Below, piece after piece: positions 24,871-32,755 of a stretch of 64,000 bases of DNA (positions within the stretch are counted from its first letter, which is position 1; each line of letters begins with the position of its first letter). Both the position numbers and the translations under genes were made by a program. Location of the stretch: NCBI RefSeq assembly GCF_013466425.1, contig NZ_CP059165.1:62001-126000 (forward strand). The letters are read 5' to 3'. Source of the DNA: Mycobacterium vicinigordonae. GTDB lineage: Bacteria; Actinomycetota; Actinomycetes; Mycobacteriales; Mycobacteriaceae. A model generated the notes under the pieces. The model was not told where the DNA came from and made no database searches. It was given only the letters and a program-made list of their open reading frames with translations.

Positions 24871-25707
24871 TCACAGAAAATCTCGCAGCAGGTCGGCGAA
24901 ACGGTCGGGGTGTTCGAACTGCAGCCAGTGCCCGGCGCTCTTGACGATCTCCAGTCGCGCGTTGGGCAGCATCGCGGCATACCAGCGGCTGGCCTGCGGG
25001 TCGATGATGCGGTCGCTGTCGCCGTGTACCAGCAACACCGGGTGGGTGATGGTGGCCATGGTCTCAGCGGTGATCGGCAAGGGCCCGCCGGTAGGTGCGA
25101 ACGTGGCACGGTGGGAGCGTTCCACCTCCGGGCGCGTCGCGCGCAGCATCCGCTCGGCGGCGATGCCCATAAGTTGGTCCCCGAAAACCCCGGAGTCGCT
25201 GACGAACTGGGTCAACAGCCGGCTCATCGCCTCCACAGACGGGTCGTCGTAGAACAGGATCAGCGAGACCAACCCGCGGGTTGGGGGCAGCGGCGCTCCG
25301 CCGGCGCCCATCAGTACCAGACGGCGCACCCGCTGCGGGTGTGCCAGCGTCAAGCACATGCCAACGATGGCGCCCATCGAGTTGCCGACGATGTCGACCT
25401 GATCGATCCCCAACTGGTCGAGTAGCGCGATCAGGGTGGCGACCCGCAAATCGGTGAACGCGGCGATACCCTGCGGCGGCGGATCGGGGTGGGTGGAGTC
25501 GCCAAACCCGATCACATCGGGAGCCAGGTTGTAGAAGTCACCGGCCAGGGCGGCCAGCAGGTTCTCCCAGTTGGTCAGGGCCGTGACACCGGGTCCAGAT
25601 CCATGCAGCCACAGCACCGGTCGGCTAGCGGGGTCTCCTGAGGTGGACAGATGGAACCGGACATCGCCGACGGCCACATCCTGAGTGGTGATCGTCGATG
25701 TCGTCAC
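24871..25707 (-). CDS. meta-cleavage product hydrolase (BphD/HsaD/MhpC-like)
   Basis: A 278-residue alpha/beta-hydrolase that would cut the C-C bond of a ring-fission product. The oxyanion region HGSGPG is at 35-40, the nucleophile S110 is in GNSMGA, D232 is in HGDSDRIID and H260 is in SAGHW. HGSGPGxxA and NSMGG-like elbows are diagnostic of meta-cleavage hydrolases. The GTG start overlaps the dioxygenase stop (GTGA), completing a hydroxylase-dioxygenase-hydrolase operon. It would release a short acid and a 2-hydroxypentadienoate for the hydratase. Confidence 0.93.
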   Translation of the reverse strand: MTTSTITTQDVAVGDVRFHLSTSGDPASRPVLWLHGSGPGVTALTNWENLLAALAGDFYNLAPDVIGFGDSTHPDPPPQGIAAFTDLRVATLIALLDQLGIDQVDIVGNSMGAIVGMCLTLAHPQRVRRLVLMGAGGAPLPPTRGLVSLILFYDDPSVEAMSRLLTQFVSDSGVFGDQLMGIAAERMLRATRPEVERSHRATFAPTGGPLPITAETMATITHPVLLVHGDSDRIIDPQASRWYAAMLPNARLEIVKSAGHWLQFEHPDRFADLLRDFL

Positions 25708-26606
25708 AAGGCCGCCCCTACCGCGGCGTGCACGATGCCCGGCACCGGCGCATCGTCGGGGCGATAATGACCTGAGCTGCTCATCGCGTCGTAGTGCCCG
25801 GGCGGCCACGGTGAGCTGGTGTCGATCGTTTTTCCGCCCGAGCCGTACTCGATCTCAAAACCCGACGGCCCCCGCACATAGAACGAGTACATCTCGTCAT
25901 TGGTGTGGCGGCCCAGCGTCATCGCGACGGGTAATCCACAGTTCTGCACCAGCTTCCACGCGGACTCGACAGTCTGCGGGTCCGCTACTTCCAGCATCAG
26001 GTGGTGAAAGCCACGCAGACCGGGCACCGCGGTGAACGCCAGGCTGTGATGGCGGGCATTGCAGTGCAGGAACCGCACCGTGATGCCGTCCTCGATGTCA
26101 TCGGATATCCGAAAACCCAGTACATCGACGAAAAACTCGGTGGCCGCCTCGAAGTCGGGCACGATCAACACGCCATGGCCCAGACCCTGATCGCCGGTGA
26201 CGAACGACACCCCAGCCCGACCGGGCACGAAAGCCTCAGCAGCGGCGGGGATTCCGTGCACGAGTTCGTGGCGGAAGCCGAACGGGTCGATAAACCATGC
26301 AGCCCCGTCGACGCCTCGGGCTTGGGCCAATGCGTCGTCGACATGGACTACGACACCCCGCGCGGATAGCCGCGCGGCGATTGCGGCCAGGTTCTCGGGG
26401 CCAGCGACCGACCAGCCAAGGTAAGCGACGTCGTTGGTGTCACCGGGATGGATCGCGATGCGCCACGGGGCGTCATCGCTGCGCAACCGCAGCGCGCCGT
26501 CACCATCTGGCTCGGCAACTTGCAGACCGAGAACGTCGGGGCCGAAGGTGGCCCACTGCTGATAGTCCGGTGAGGTGAACCCGATGTAGGACAGTGCCTG
26601 GATCAC
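25704..26606 (-). CDS. type I extradiol catechol dioxygenase (BphC/HsaC-like)
   Basis: A 300-residue two-domain vicinal-oxygen-chelate dioxygenase. Iron ligands are H144 (GLGHGVLIV), H202 (FHHLMLEV) and E253 (FEIEYGSG). Active-site H187, H234 (LGRHTND) and Y243 are also present. The N-terminal repeat (SYIGFTSPDYQQWATFGPDV) and length match BphC/HsaC enzymes that cleave catechols with bulky substituents. It overlaps both neighbours by 4 bp. Together with the class D hydroxylase and hydrolase it repeats the HsaA-C-D order of steroid and biphenyl pathways. Confidence 0.95.
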   Translation of the reverse strand: MIQALSYIGFTSPDYQQWATFGPDVLGLQVAEPDGDGALRLRSDDAPWRIAIHPGDTNDVAYLGWSVAGPENLAAIAARLSARGVVVHVDDALAQARGVDGAAWFIDPFGFRHELVHGIPAAAEAFVPGRAGVSFVTGDQGLGHGVLIVPDFEAATEFFVDVLGFRISDDIEDGITVRFLHCNARHHSLAFTAVPGLRGFHHLMLEVADPQTVESAWKLVQNCGLPVAMTLGRHTNDEMYSFYVRGPSGFEIEYGSGGKTIDTSSPWPPGHYDAMSSSGHYRPDDAPVPGIVHAAVGAAL

Positions 26607-27754
26607 AGCACCATCTCCGGGGTCTTGGTGCCCATCAGCGAGCCGCCGACGGATTTGGCCAGCGGGTCGGCAACTAGATAAGCATGCCCCATGGCGGCTT
26701 GGATGTCCTGGAATCGGCGCTGCAGTGGGTGATTGAGGAACACCGAGCGGCCCGACGCGGCGCGCATCAGATCTCCAATCGCCGCCGCCACGAGTTCACA
26801 GCTGCGGTTGAGGTTCCAGCGGAATCGGCCTCGCTGCTCCATTGTCGCGATAACGCCGTCGAGAGCCATCTGCCACAGCGTGTCGACGTCGGTGTGCAGC
26901 ATCGCCAGCGCGGCATCCAGCGTCCAGGTCGCCTCGGCCAGCCGGCGCTGGGTCAACGGATCATCGGCCTGCGCCAGGCCTGGCGGGATAACCCGGGTGG
27001 ACGACTCCTGGGTCCAGCGCTGCACGAAACCGGTGGCTGAACCCAGCACGCTGGCGGCCAGTGCGATGTTGAAAACCACCGACCACGGCAGCAGATATAG
27101 CGGTCCGGGATTGACCTGCTGGCCGGGCAGGGGCTTTCCGAACGCGTAATCTAAATGTGATTGCGAACGGTGTTCGGGGACAAAGGTTTCTGCGACCACG
27201 ATGTCTTTGCTGCCGGTGCCGCGCAGTCCTGCGACATGCCAGTTGTCCTCGATGCGGTACTGGTCGGCGTGCAGCAGAAACGACCGGTACTCGGACCCCT
27301 CCGGTCCGCGCAGGATCGCCCCGACGTTGACCCCCTCGCAGTGGTCACACCCCGAGGAGAAGGACCAGCGGCCCGATACCTGATACCCGCCGTTGACGCG
27401 CTGGGCCGTCCCGGTCGGGTTGTAGGACGACGAATGCATCCGTGCTGGCTCGTCGCCCCACATCTCCTGCTGGGCCTGATCCGGGAACAACGCCAGCTGC
27501 CACGGGTGCACCCCGATGACACCGGTCACCCAGCCCGCCGACGGCGAGGCCTTCGATACCTCGATGACGCAGTCGACGAACTCCCGCAGGGAGACTTCGC
27601 CGCCGCCGAACCGCGCTGGCTGCAAGGCCCGCAGAAACCCGATGTCCTGCAACTGTTTCCACACATTGTCCGGTAACTGGCGTAATTCGGCGGCCTCGTC
27701 CTCGGCGGCGGCCAGTTCCGGAGCGATCCGCTGCGCCTCATCGATTAGCGACAT
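26603..27754 (-). CDS. flavin-dependent monooxygenase of acyl-CoA dehydrogenase fold (HsaA-like)
   Basis: A 383-residue group D flavin monooxygenase of the type that uses reduced flavin from a separate reductase (HsaA, 4-hydroxyphenylacetate hydroxylase C2). It has the acyl-CoA dehydrogenase-like helical start (LPDNVWKQLQDIGFLRALQP), the mid beta-domain (NGGYQVSGRWSFSSGCDHCE; GTGSKDIVVAETFVPEHR) and a helical end. ATG (MSLIDEAQR) follows the RBS AGGAGGAAG; the frame is open further upstream but passes through the operator. It is first in the operon. No HsaB-like flavin reductase is found in the window, so the partner must be elsewhere. Confidence 0.88.
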   Translation of the reverse strand: MSLIDEAQRIAPELAAAEDEAAELRQLPDNVWKQLQDIGFLRALQPARFGGGEVSLREFVDCVIEVSKASPSAGWVTGVIGVHPWQLALFPDQAQQEMWGDEPARMHSSSYNPTGTAQRVNGGYQVSGRWSFSSGCDHCEGVNVGAILRGPEGSEYRSFLLHADQYRIEDNWHVAGLRGTGSKDIVVAETFVPEHRSQSHLDYAFGKPLPGQQVNPGPLYLLPWSVVFNIALAASVLGSATGFVQRWTQESSTRVIPPGLAQADDPLTQRRLAEATWTLDAALAMLHTDVDTLWQMALDGVIATMEQRGRFRWNLNRSCELVAAAIGDLMRAASGRSVFLNHPLQRRFQDIQAAMGHAYLVADPLAKSVGGSLMGTKTPEMVL

Positions 27755-27768
27755 AGCCCACTTCCTCC

Positions 27769-27784
27769 TGTAGTGAGCGATACA
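27769..27784. promoter_or_regulatory. TetR-type operator between the HsaA-like and TetR genes
   Basis: TGTAGTGAGCGATACA matches the cluster operator at most positions and sits directly upstream of the RBS of the monooxygenase operon, 52 bp before the TetR start. This is the position expected for a repressor that controls both its neighbour operon and itself. Confidence 0.72.
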
Positions 27785-27835
27785 ATAAGGAAGGTTTGAC
27801 GGTAAAGTCAAGAGCAGGAAAAACAGGAGGCCACC

Positions 27836-28465
27836 ATGACCACCACCCCGGATAAACCCCGCCAGCGCCGCGTCAACGGCGAAGCGTCGAGGTTGAAGAT
27901 CCTGCAAGCAGCAACCGAGATCGCCGCCGAGCGGGGCTACGAGGGCACCTCAATCGGGCTGGTCAGTGAGCGCTCAGGCCTGCCCGCAAGTTCGATCTAC
28001 TGGCACTTCAAGGACAAAGACGCGCTCATCGCCGCCGTCATCGACCACAGCTTTGAGACCTGGCTTTCCAACGCCGGCATCGGACCAGAGCTTCCCGAAG
28101 GACCAATCGATGACCAACTCAAAGCGATGATGCAGGGCACAGCTAAAGCACTGCGGGAATCCTCGGACTTCCTGCGCCTCGGTCTGATGCTTACCCTGGA
28201 GCGACGCCCCGAAGAACCCACTGCCCGGCGCCGATTCCTGGCTGTGCGTGACGCGACCCTGACACGCACCATCGCAACGTTCGCCCGGCTGTTCCCCGAC
28301 CTCGACGAGTCCGCGCTACGGACCCTCGCCACTTTCACTATGGCCACCGCCGACGGACTGTTCATCGTCAGCGAAATCGACGGCGACGGCGCCGACATCA
28401 CCGCAGAATTCGACATGCTCGCCTCCGCCATCCATGGCGCTGTCACCCACCTGCGCAATCGTTGA
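27836..28465 (+). CDS. TetR-family repressor of the meta-cleavage cluster
   Basis: A 209-residue TetR regulator. The HTH lies in residues 18-65 (ILQAATEIAAERGYEGTSIG, then SGLPASSIYWHFKDKDALI), followed by a helical ligand domain (RRRFLAVRDATLTRTIATFA). RBS AGGAGG precedes the ATG. It is divergent from the hydroxylase-dioxygenase-hydrolase operon, with a palindromic site in the short gap and copies of that site before the other units of the cluster. It is therefore the best candidate for the regulator of the whole set. The ligand is probably the substrate, its CoA ester or a ring metabolite. Confidence 0.88.
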   Translation: MTTTPDKPRQRRVNGEASRLKILQAATEIAAERGYEGTSIGLVSERSGLPASSIYWHFKDKDALIAAVIDHSFETWLSNAGIGPELPEGPIDDQLKAMMQGTAKALRESSDFLRLGLMLTLERRPEEPTARRRFLAVRDATLTRTIATFARLFPDLDESALRTLATFTMATADGLFIVSEIDGDGADITAEFDMLASAIHGAVTHLRNR

Positions 28466-29002
28466 ACCGAAGCCGTTCAACGCCACTCGCCGCATCTGCA
28501 CGACCAGCAGTGGCAGCACCCGACTCTCCCCTGTGCCCGCTGCACCCACTCCGTCTGGAACCCCCCGCGAGCGTGAGTAATCGAGCAGCTAGAAATCGCT
28601 TGGAAGTAACTGCGCATGTGATGTCAAATTTGAAGTGGTAGTGAGACAAGCCGATGTGCGTGCTGGGAGATTGGGCCTAGTGTAGGTTCTCGCGGCGCGC
28701 TTCAAGATCTCACGTTTAACTGTCGATGAACTTCAAAACTGAAGCGCCAGTGAGACTCAGAGATGCGGGTGCGGCTGAGAGGTGTGGGTTGCCCACTCCG
28801 CCGCTCTCGTCTAAACACCTCTTGGCGACTCCAAAGGCATGCGGTGCATGGGAAGCTCACTCGACGGTCTGGTGTTGTGTCGCAACCGATTCCATATCCT
28901 CACGACCAGTTTCATCTCGGCACTAGAATCCCAAAGGCGACGCCCGCTACTGCAGCCAGACTTGAGAACCGACAGACGGCACCGGGTCGAATCGAGAAAC
29001 TT
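28466..29002. other. gap between TetR gene and PucR gene, nothing recognised
   Basis: Convergent ends of the TetR and PucR genes. Short frames in this stretch have no protein-like composition. No operator copy, strong hairpin or repeat was seen. It marks the boundary between the TetR-controlled set and the PucR-associated set. Confidence 0.5.
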
Positions 29003-30277
29003 CTACCGCAGAACCGCCCTGCCGAACCAATGGCACAGCAGCAGGGCCACTTCGACATCGAGACGATCGTCGGCAATCGGTCGGCCCCGACGTTCGACTG
29101 CGCGGTTCACGCGATACTTGACGGAATTCGAATGTAGGTGCAATTCCTCAGCGGCAGCCTTATGGCTGGATCCGGTGCGCAGGAAAGTCCGCAACGTGTC
29201 ACGCAACCGCTCGTCGGACTCGGTGTCGGAAGCGAGCGGACCGAGTACCTCCGTGATCCATGCGGAAGCCGCTTCGATGTCGTCGCCTAGCAGCGCGGCC
29301 ATTTCCAGCCCAGGATCGCGGGGGGTGATGATCCGGTCGGTGACGATACCCGAAATGAGCGCTACTGAGCGGCCATGTTCCGCCTGCTGATGTGAACGGC
29401 GAAATCCGGCGATGTCGGGCAGTGGGTTACCGGCAGAGATCGACGGTGCGCTCGGTGTTGATTTGACGAACCGCCGGATCCTTTCCAACACATCCGGTTT
29501 CGATGCGCTAGGCATCGGGATCCAAGCCCATGCGGTCACTCGGTCCACTGAGATGAACAGCGGAGCCTCCTGGGAGCCCAGCGCTTTCGAGAGCTTGTGC
29601 ACACATGCTTCCATCGCATCTAGCTCGCCGCCGTCGTCGGACTCGGCGCACCACACGACAATCCCGACGTGGATTCGGCGAAGCGGGTAGCGGATCGCAA
29701 TGGCCGCCGCGTCGACGTCGACATCGCCACCGGCGAGCAACTCACGAACATGTAACGTGCGCAGGGTATTTCGGTTTCCTAACCAACGTTCACGTTCTTC
29801 CTGATAGGTGGCGAGCATCAGCTGCGAGATCAGGTCGATATAAGCGAAGGACACCCCCTCCATTTGCTCGTAGACCGCCAGGCGCAACGTGGGGTCGCTG
29901 ACGTAGCTCCTGATCTCGTCGAGTACGAAGGCCAGCGCCGCGCGGTGGCCGAGGCGGTAGGCACGCACCAACGCGTCGGCGGACACTTCGCGCTGAGCTA
30001 GTCGACGGGCGTACTCGAGCGCGGCGGTCGGCGGTTCGATGTGTTCGACGGGGATGCCGTTGCGAATTGCCGAGAAGAACGTGTCGACGTTGGACGCGAC
30101 AGTGTCACGCATCAACTGAATCAGCTGCGCATCGCCGTCCAGGTCAGTGATCTCGCTGACCAGCAGCTGCTGTATTGCCTGCGTAGCAGCCTCCAACTGG
30201 CTGTCCAGTCGGGCGGCGACCTCCGCAGCGGTCTTCACGATGATCGTCCGGTCGGTTCGACTTCCGTCGGCCCCCAT
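29003..30277 (-). CDS. PucR/CdaR-family transcriptional regulator (1)
   Basis: A 424-residue regulator. The N-terminal two thirds are a helical sensor-like region (ITDLDGDAQLIQLMRDTVAS; RAYRLGHRAALAFVLDEIRS) with a CdaR GGDEF-like middle part. The C-terminus has the PucR HTH_30 helix-turn-helix (TLRTFLRTGSSHKAAAEELH, then LHSNSVKYRVNRAVERRG). The ATG giving MGADGSRTDR is chosen; upstream codons in the frame lie over the divergent PucR gene. It is head-to-head with a second PucR gene, which is unusual. The likely targets are the flanking lipid/alcohol oxidation genes. Confidence 0.85.
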   Translation of the reverse strand: MGADGSRTDRTIIVKTAAEVAARLDSQLEAATQAIQQLLVSEITDLDGDAQLIQLMRDTVASNVDTFFSAIRNGIPVEHIEPPTAALEYARRLAQREVSADALVRAYRLGHRAALAFVLDEIRSYVSDPTLRLAVYEQMEGVSFAYIDLISQLMLATYQEERERWLGNRNTLRTLHVRELLAGGDVDVDAAAIAIRYPLRRIHVGIVVWCAESDDGGELDAMEACVHKLSKALGSQEAPLFISVDRVTAWAWIPMPSASKPDVLERIRRFVKSTPSAPSISAGNPLPDIAGFRRSHQQAEHGRSVALISGIVTDRIITPRDPGLEMAALLGDDIEAASAWITEVLGPLASDTESDERLRDTLRTFLRTGSSHKAAAEELHLHSNSVKYRVNRAVERRGRPIADDRLDVEVALLLCHWFGRAVLR

Positions 30278-30485
30278 GCTTCGACGGTAGTTGGACTTGT
30301 CCCCGGAAGACAATGGTGCGCTGATCGTTGTCCCCAGACGACGTCGACGCAGCGACGTGAGGTGAGTAGCTTTTTGGACAAGCGCGGCTGCCGTCATCAC
30401 ATGACCAGCGGACCCGAATCCAGCACCGCGCGTTCGGAATTGATTCTTGACCCATTGGCCCGCGTGCACGGCGGAAGGAGACCAC

Positions 30486-30530
30486 ATGCCCACCACTCGG
30501 CACACTCCCTCAGCCGCGTGCGCACGATGA
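30486..30530 (+). CDS. 14-residue leader peptide before the second PucR gene
   Basis: ATG with a strong RBS (GGAAGGAG, five bases away) opens a 14-codon frame, MPTTRHTPSAACAR. Its TGA overlaps the ATG of the PucR gene (ATGA). The PucR start itself has no RBS of its own apart from sequence inside this peptide. This arrangement suggests translational coupling or a small regulatory uORF. It could also be chance. Confidence 0.4.
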   Translation: MPTTRHTPSAACAR

Positions 30531-31705
30531 GGTCGGCCATGATCGCGCGACCGGCCAAATCCCACACAGATGACAGGGCGGGGAAGGCGCTCTTCGAGTC
30601 GATGATCGAGGAACACCAGGAGCTCGCCGAGCGCATCCGCATGGCCATCATGGCCGGACTTCCCGTGTACCGGGCGATTCCGCACGAGACGCTCACGGCC
30701 GAGGTGGCCCTGCAGGTTCACCGCATCTTGTTGTCCGCCAGAGACACCCATGCGGACGTGACTGGCGACGAGCTAGCCGAGCTTGAAGCCATCGGTGAAG
30801 CACGCGCGCGCCAGGGCATACCGGTCGAGGACATGTTGCGCGCGTGGCGGATCGGAATTGGAGTCGTTCTCGGTTACGCACACGAGGTCGTCCAACGATT
30901 CACCATCGCGGACGTTCACATCCTGGAGTTCGTTGAGTCGGTGCTGCAGTGGTGCGATGTCGCCATGGTCGCCACGGCCAGGGCTCACCGCCGGGCCGAG
31001 CTGACACAGGCGATCGCCGAGGACGCCCGACGCACGGCATTTGTCCGGTCCGTGCTGCTGGGTACGGTCGCGGTCACCGAACTCGCGGTTCACGCCGAGG
31101 TCTTCGGGATCGACCCGGTCGGCGAGTATGTCGCGGTCCGGGCCCGGCTGGAGGACACGGCAGACCAGCATCGACTCGAACGGGAGTTGGGGTTTGACGA
31201 CCCCGCTCAGCGGCGCCGCGGCCTGTGTGCGGTACTCGATGGTGACATCGCGGGCTTTTTGAGTGAACCGCCGCCGCACTCCATTGATGGGGTGGTCGGT
31301 TACGGCCCACCTGAATCGTTGAAGGGCCTCGCCGAGTCGTATCGCCTCGCGGCGCGAGCGCTGGTCACAGTCCAGGCATGCAACTTGCGGGGTGCTTATG
31401 ACGTCGCGTCTCTGGGGCTGCGCGCGGCGGTGGCCATGGATGCCGACGTCGGTGAGTCGCTACGCCGCCGATATCTGGAACCCCTGGACGCGGGCGCCTC
31501 GGGCACGGAATTGACGGCGACGTTACGGGCGTACCTGGCCTGCGGCATGCACGTGGAGCGAGCTGCCAAGCGCTTGTTCGTTCATCAAAACACCGTGCGC
31601 TATCGACTTACCCGGTTCGAGGAGTTGACCGGCGAGAGTCTGCACGAGCCAGAGGTTCTACTCGGGCTTTGGTGGGCACTCGAGCGGTCGGGGATGCGCT
31701 TGTAA
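30527..31705 (+). CDS. PucR/CdaR-family transcriptional regulator (2)
   Basis: A 392-residue regulator related in layout to the divergent one. It has an N-terminal helical region (ALFESMIEEHQELAERIRMA; RAWRIGIGVVLGYAHEVVQR), a CdaR-like middle (EYVAVRARLEDTADQHRLER) and the C-terminal PucR HTH (TLRAYLACGMHVERAAKRLF, then VHQNTVRYRLTRFEELTG). ATG at MRSAMIARP overlaps the leader-peptide stop; a second ATG four codons later is possible. The plus-strand oxidation genes start 136 bp downstream, so it may be the activator of that set. Confidence 0.85.
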   Translation: MRSAMIARPAKSHTDDRAGKALFESMIEEHQELAERIRMAIMAGLPVYRAIPHETLTAEVALQVHRILLSARDTHADVTGDELAELEAIGEARARQGIPVEDMLRAWRIGIGVVLGYAHEVVQRFTIADVHILEFVESVLQWCDVAMVATARAHRRAELTQAIAEDARRTAFVRSVLLGTVAVTELAVHAEVFGIDPVGEYVAVRARLEDTADQHRLERELGFDDPAQRRRGLCAVLDGDIAGFLSEPPPHSIDGVVGYGPPESLKGLAESYRLAARALVTVQACNLRGAYDVASLGLRAAVAMDADVGESLRRRYLEPLDAGASGTELTATLRAYLACGMHVERAAKRLFVHQNTVRYRLTRFEELTGESLHEPEVLLGLWWALERSGMRL

Positions 31706-31841
31706 TGGCCGCCAAAGTGGGACATGAAATCTCGGAGTTGGCTCCGAAGACGTCCATCCATAACCGACGGACACTCGACCGTATGTCCCTGCTGGCCTGC
31801 GGCGTGTTGACCGAAACCATTGAATCAACGAGTGGGAAGCG

Positions 31842-32714
31842 ATGACTAGGACAACCCGGCCGCGTACCGGCCACCTGACGAACACGAGCGATTTGGCGCG
31901 CGAGGGGCAAGCTCCGGCGCTACGCGGCCCCAACGAGCGTTTCATGCGTTACGTGCAAAATCCCATCTGGAACTTCTTGTGCGACCACTACTTTCGTCTC
32001 GAAATCGACGGCTGGCACCGGATCCCGGATGAGACTTCGCTGCTGATCGGCATCCATTCCGGTGGTGCGCTGACCATGGACGCCTGGACCCTGGTGCACT
32101 CTTGGTATCGGCGATTCGAAGGACGCCGCATTTTGCACGGCACCGCTCACGACGTGCTGATGGCCGCCCCCCTGCTGGGCGACTACTTCAGGGCGGTCGG
32201 TGTGATCCCGGCGTCGCGCAGGGGAGTCACCGACGCCCTGGCTGCCGGCCAAGACGTCATTGTGTGGCCCGGTGGTGAGCAGGATGCCATGCGCAGCTGG
32301 CGTCATCGAGACAAGGCGATGCTGTTCGGCCGCAAAGGCTTTGTCCGACAAGCCATTCGCTCAGGTGTTCCGATCGTTCCGGTAGCGACGATAGGAGGTC
32401 ACGACACCGTCTTCGTGCTTTCCGAAGGTAGATTCATCGCCCGCTGGACCGGTCTTGGCAAGCGGCTGCGTGGTGCGACGGCTCCGATCATCGCGGGTGT
32501 GCCATTTCCGCTCGCCATCGAGATCATGCCGGCACACCTGCCGCTACCGGCGAAGATCCGCAGCGAGTTCCTCGACCCCATCCACGTCGACACCGACCCC
32601 GAGCGTGCCGACGACAGTGCATACGTCGACGCCGTCTACGACCAGGTCCAAGGTGCGATCCAGGACGGCGTGAACCGCCTTGCCAAACGCCGCAGCTTCC
32701 CGGTGCTGGGGTGA
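31842..32714 (+). CDS. MGAT/PlsC-like acyltransferase (copy 2)
   Basis: A 290-residue LPLAT-superfamily protein. The acceptor motif is GIHSGGALTMDAW, the form seen in mycobacterial MGAT/DGAT-like proteins. The second block is WPGGEQDAMRSWRHRDKAML, followed by FGRKGFVRQAIRSGVPIVPV. It is a paralogue of the protein encoded at 19414, with the same order of blocks and nearly the same length. It starts the plus-strand set that includes an acyl-CoA ligase 42 bp downstream, so acyl transfer onto a lipid or substrate alcohol is likely. The acceptor is not known. Confidence 0.8.
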   Translation: MTRTTRPRTGHLTNTSDLAREGQAPALRGPNERFMRYVQNPIWNFLCDHYFRLEIDGWHRIPDETSLLIGIHSGGALTMDAWTLVHSWYRRFEGRRILHGTAHDVLMAAPLLGDYFRAVGVIPASRRGVTDALAAGQDVIVWPGGEQDAMRSWRHRDKAMLFGRKGFVRQAIRSGVPIVPVATIGGHDTVFVLSEGRFIARWTGLGKRLRGATAPIIAGVPFPLAIEIMPAHLPLPAKIRSEFLDPIHVDTDPERADDSAYVDAVYDQVQGAIQDGVNRLAKRRSFPVLG

Positions 32715-32755
32715 CCGGCAATGCCTGGGCACAAAGCCACCGAGGAGGCAATGCC

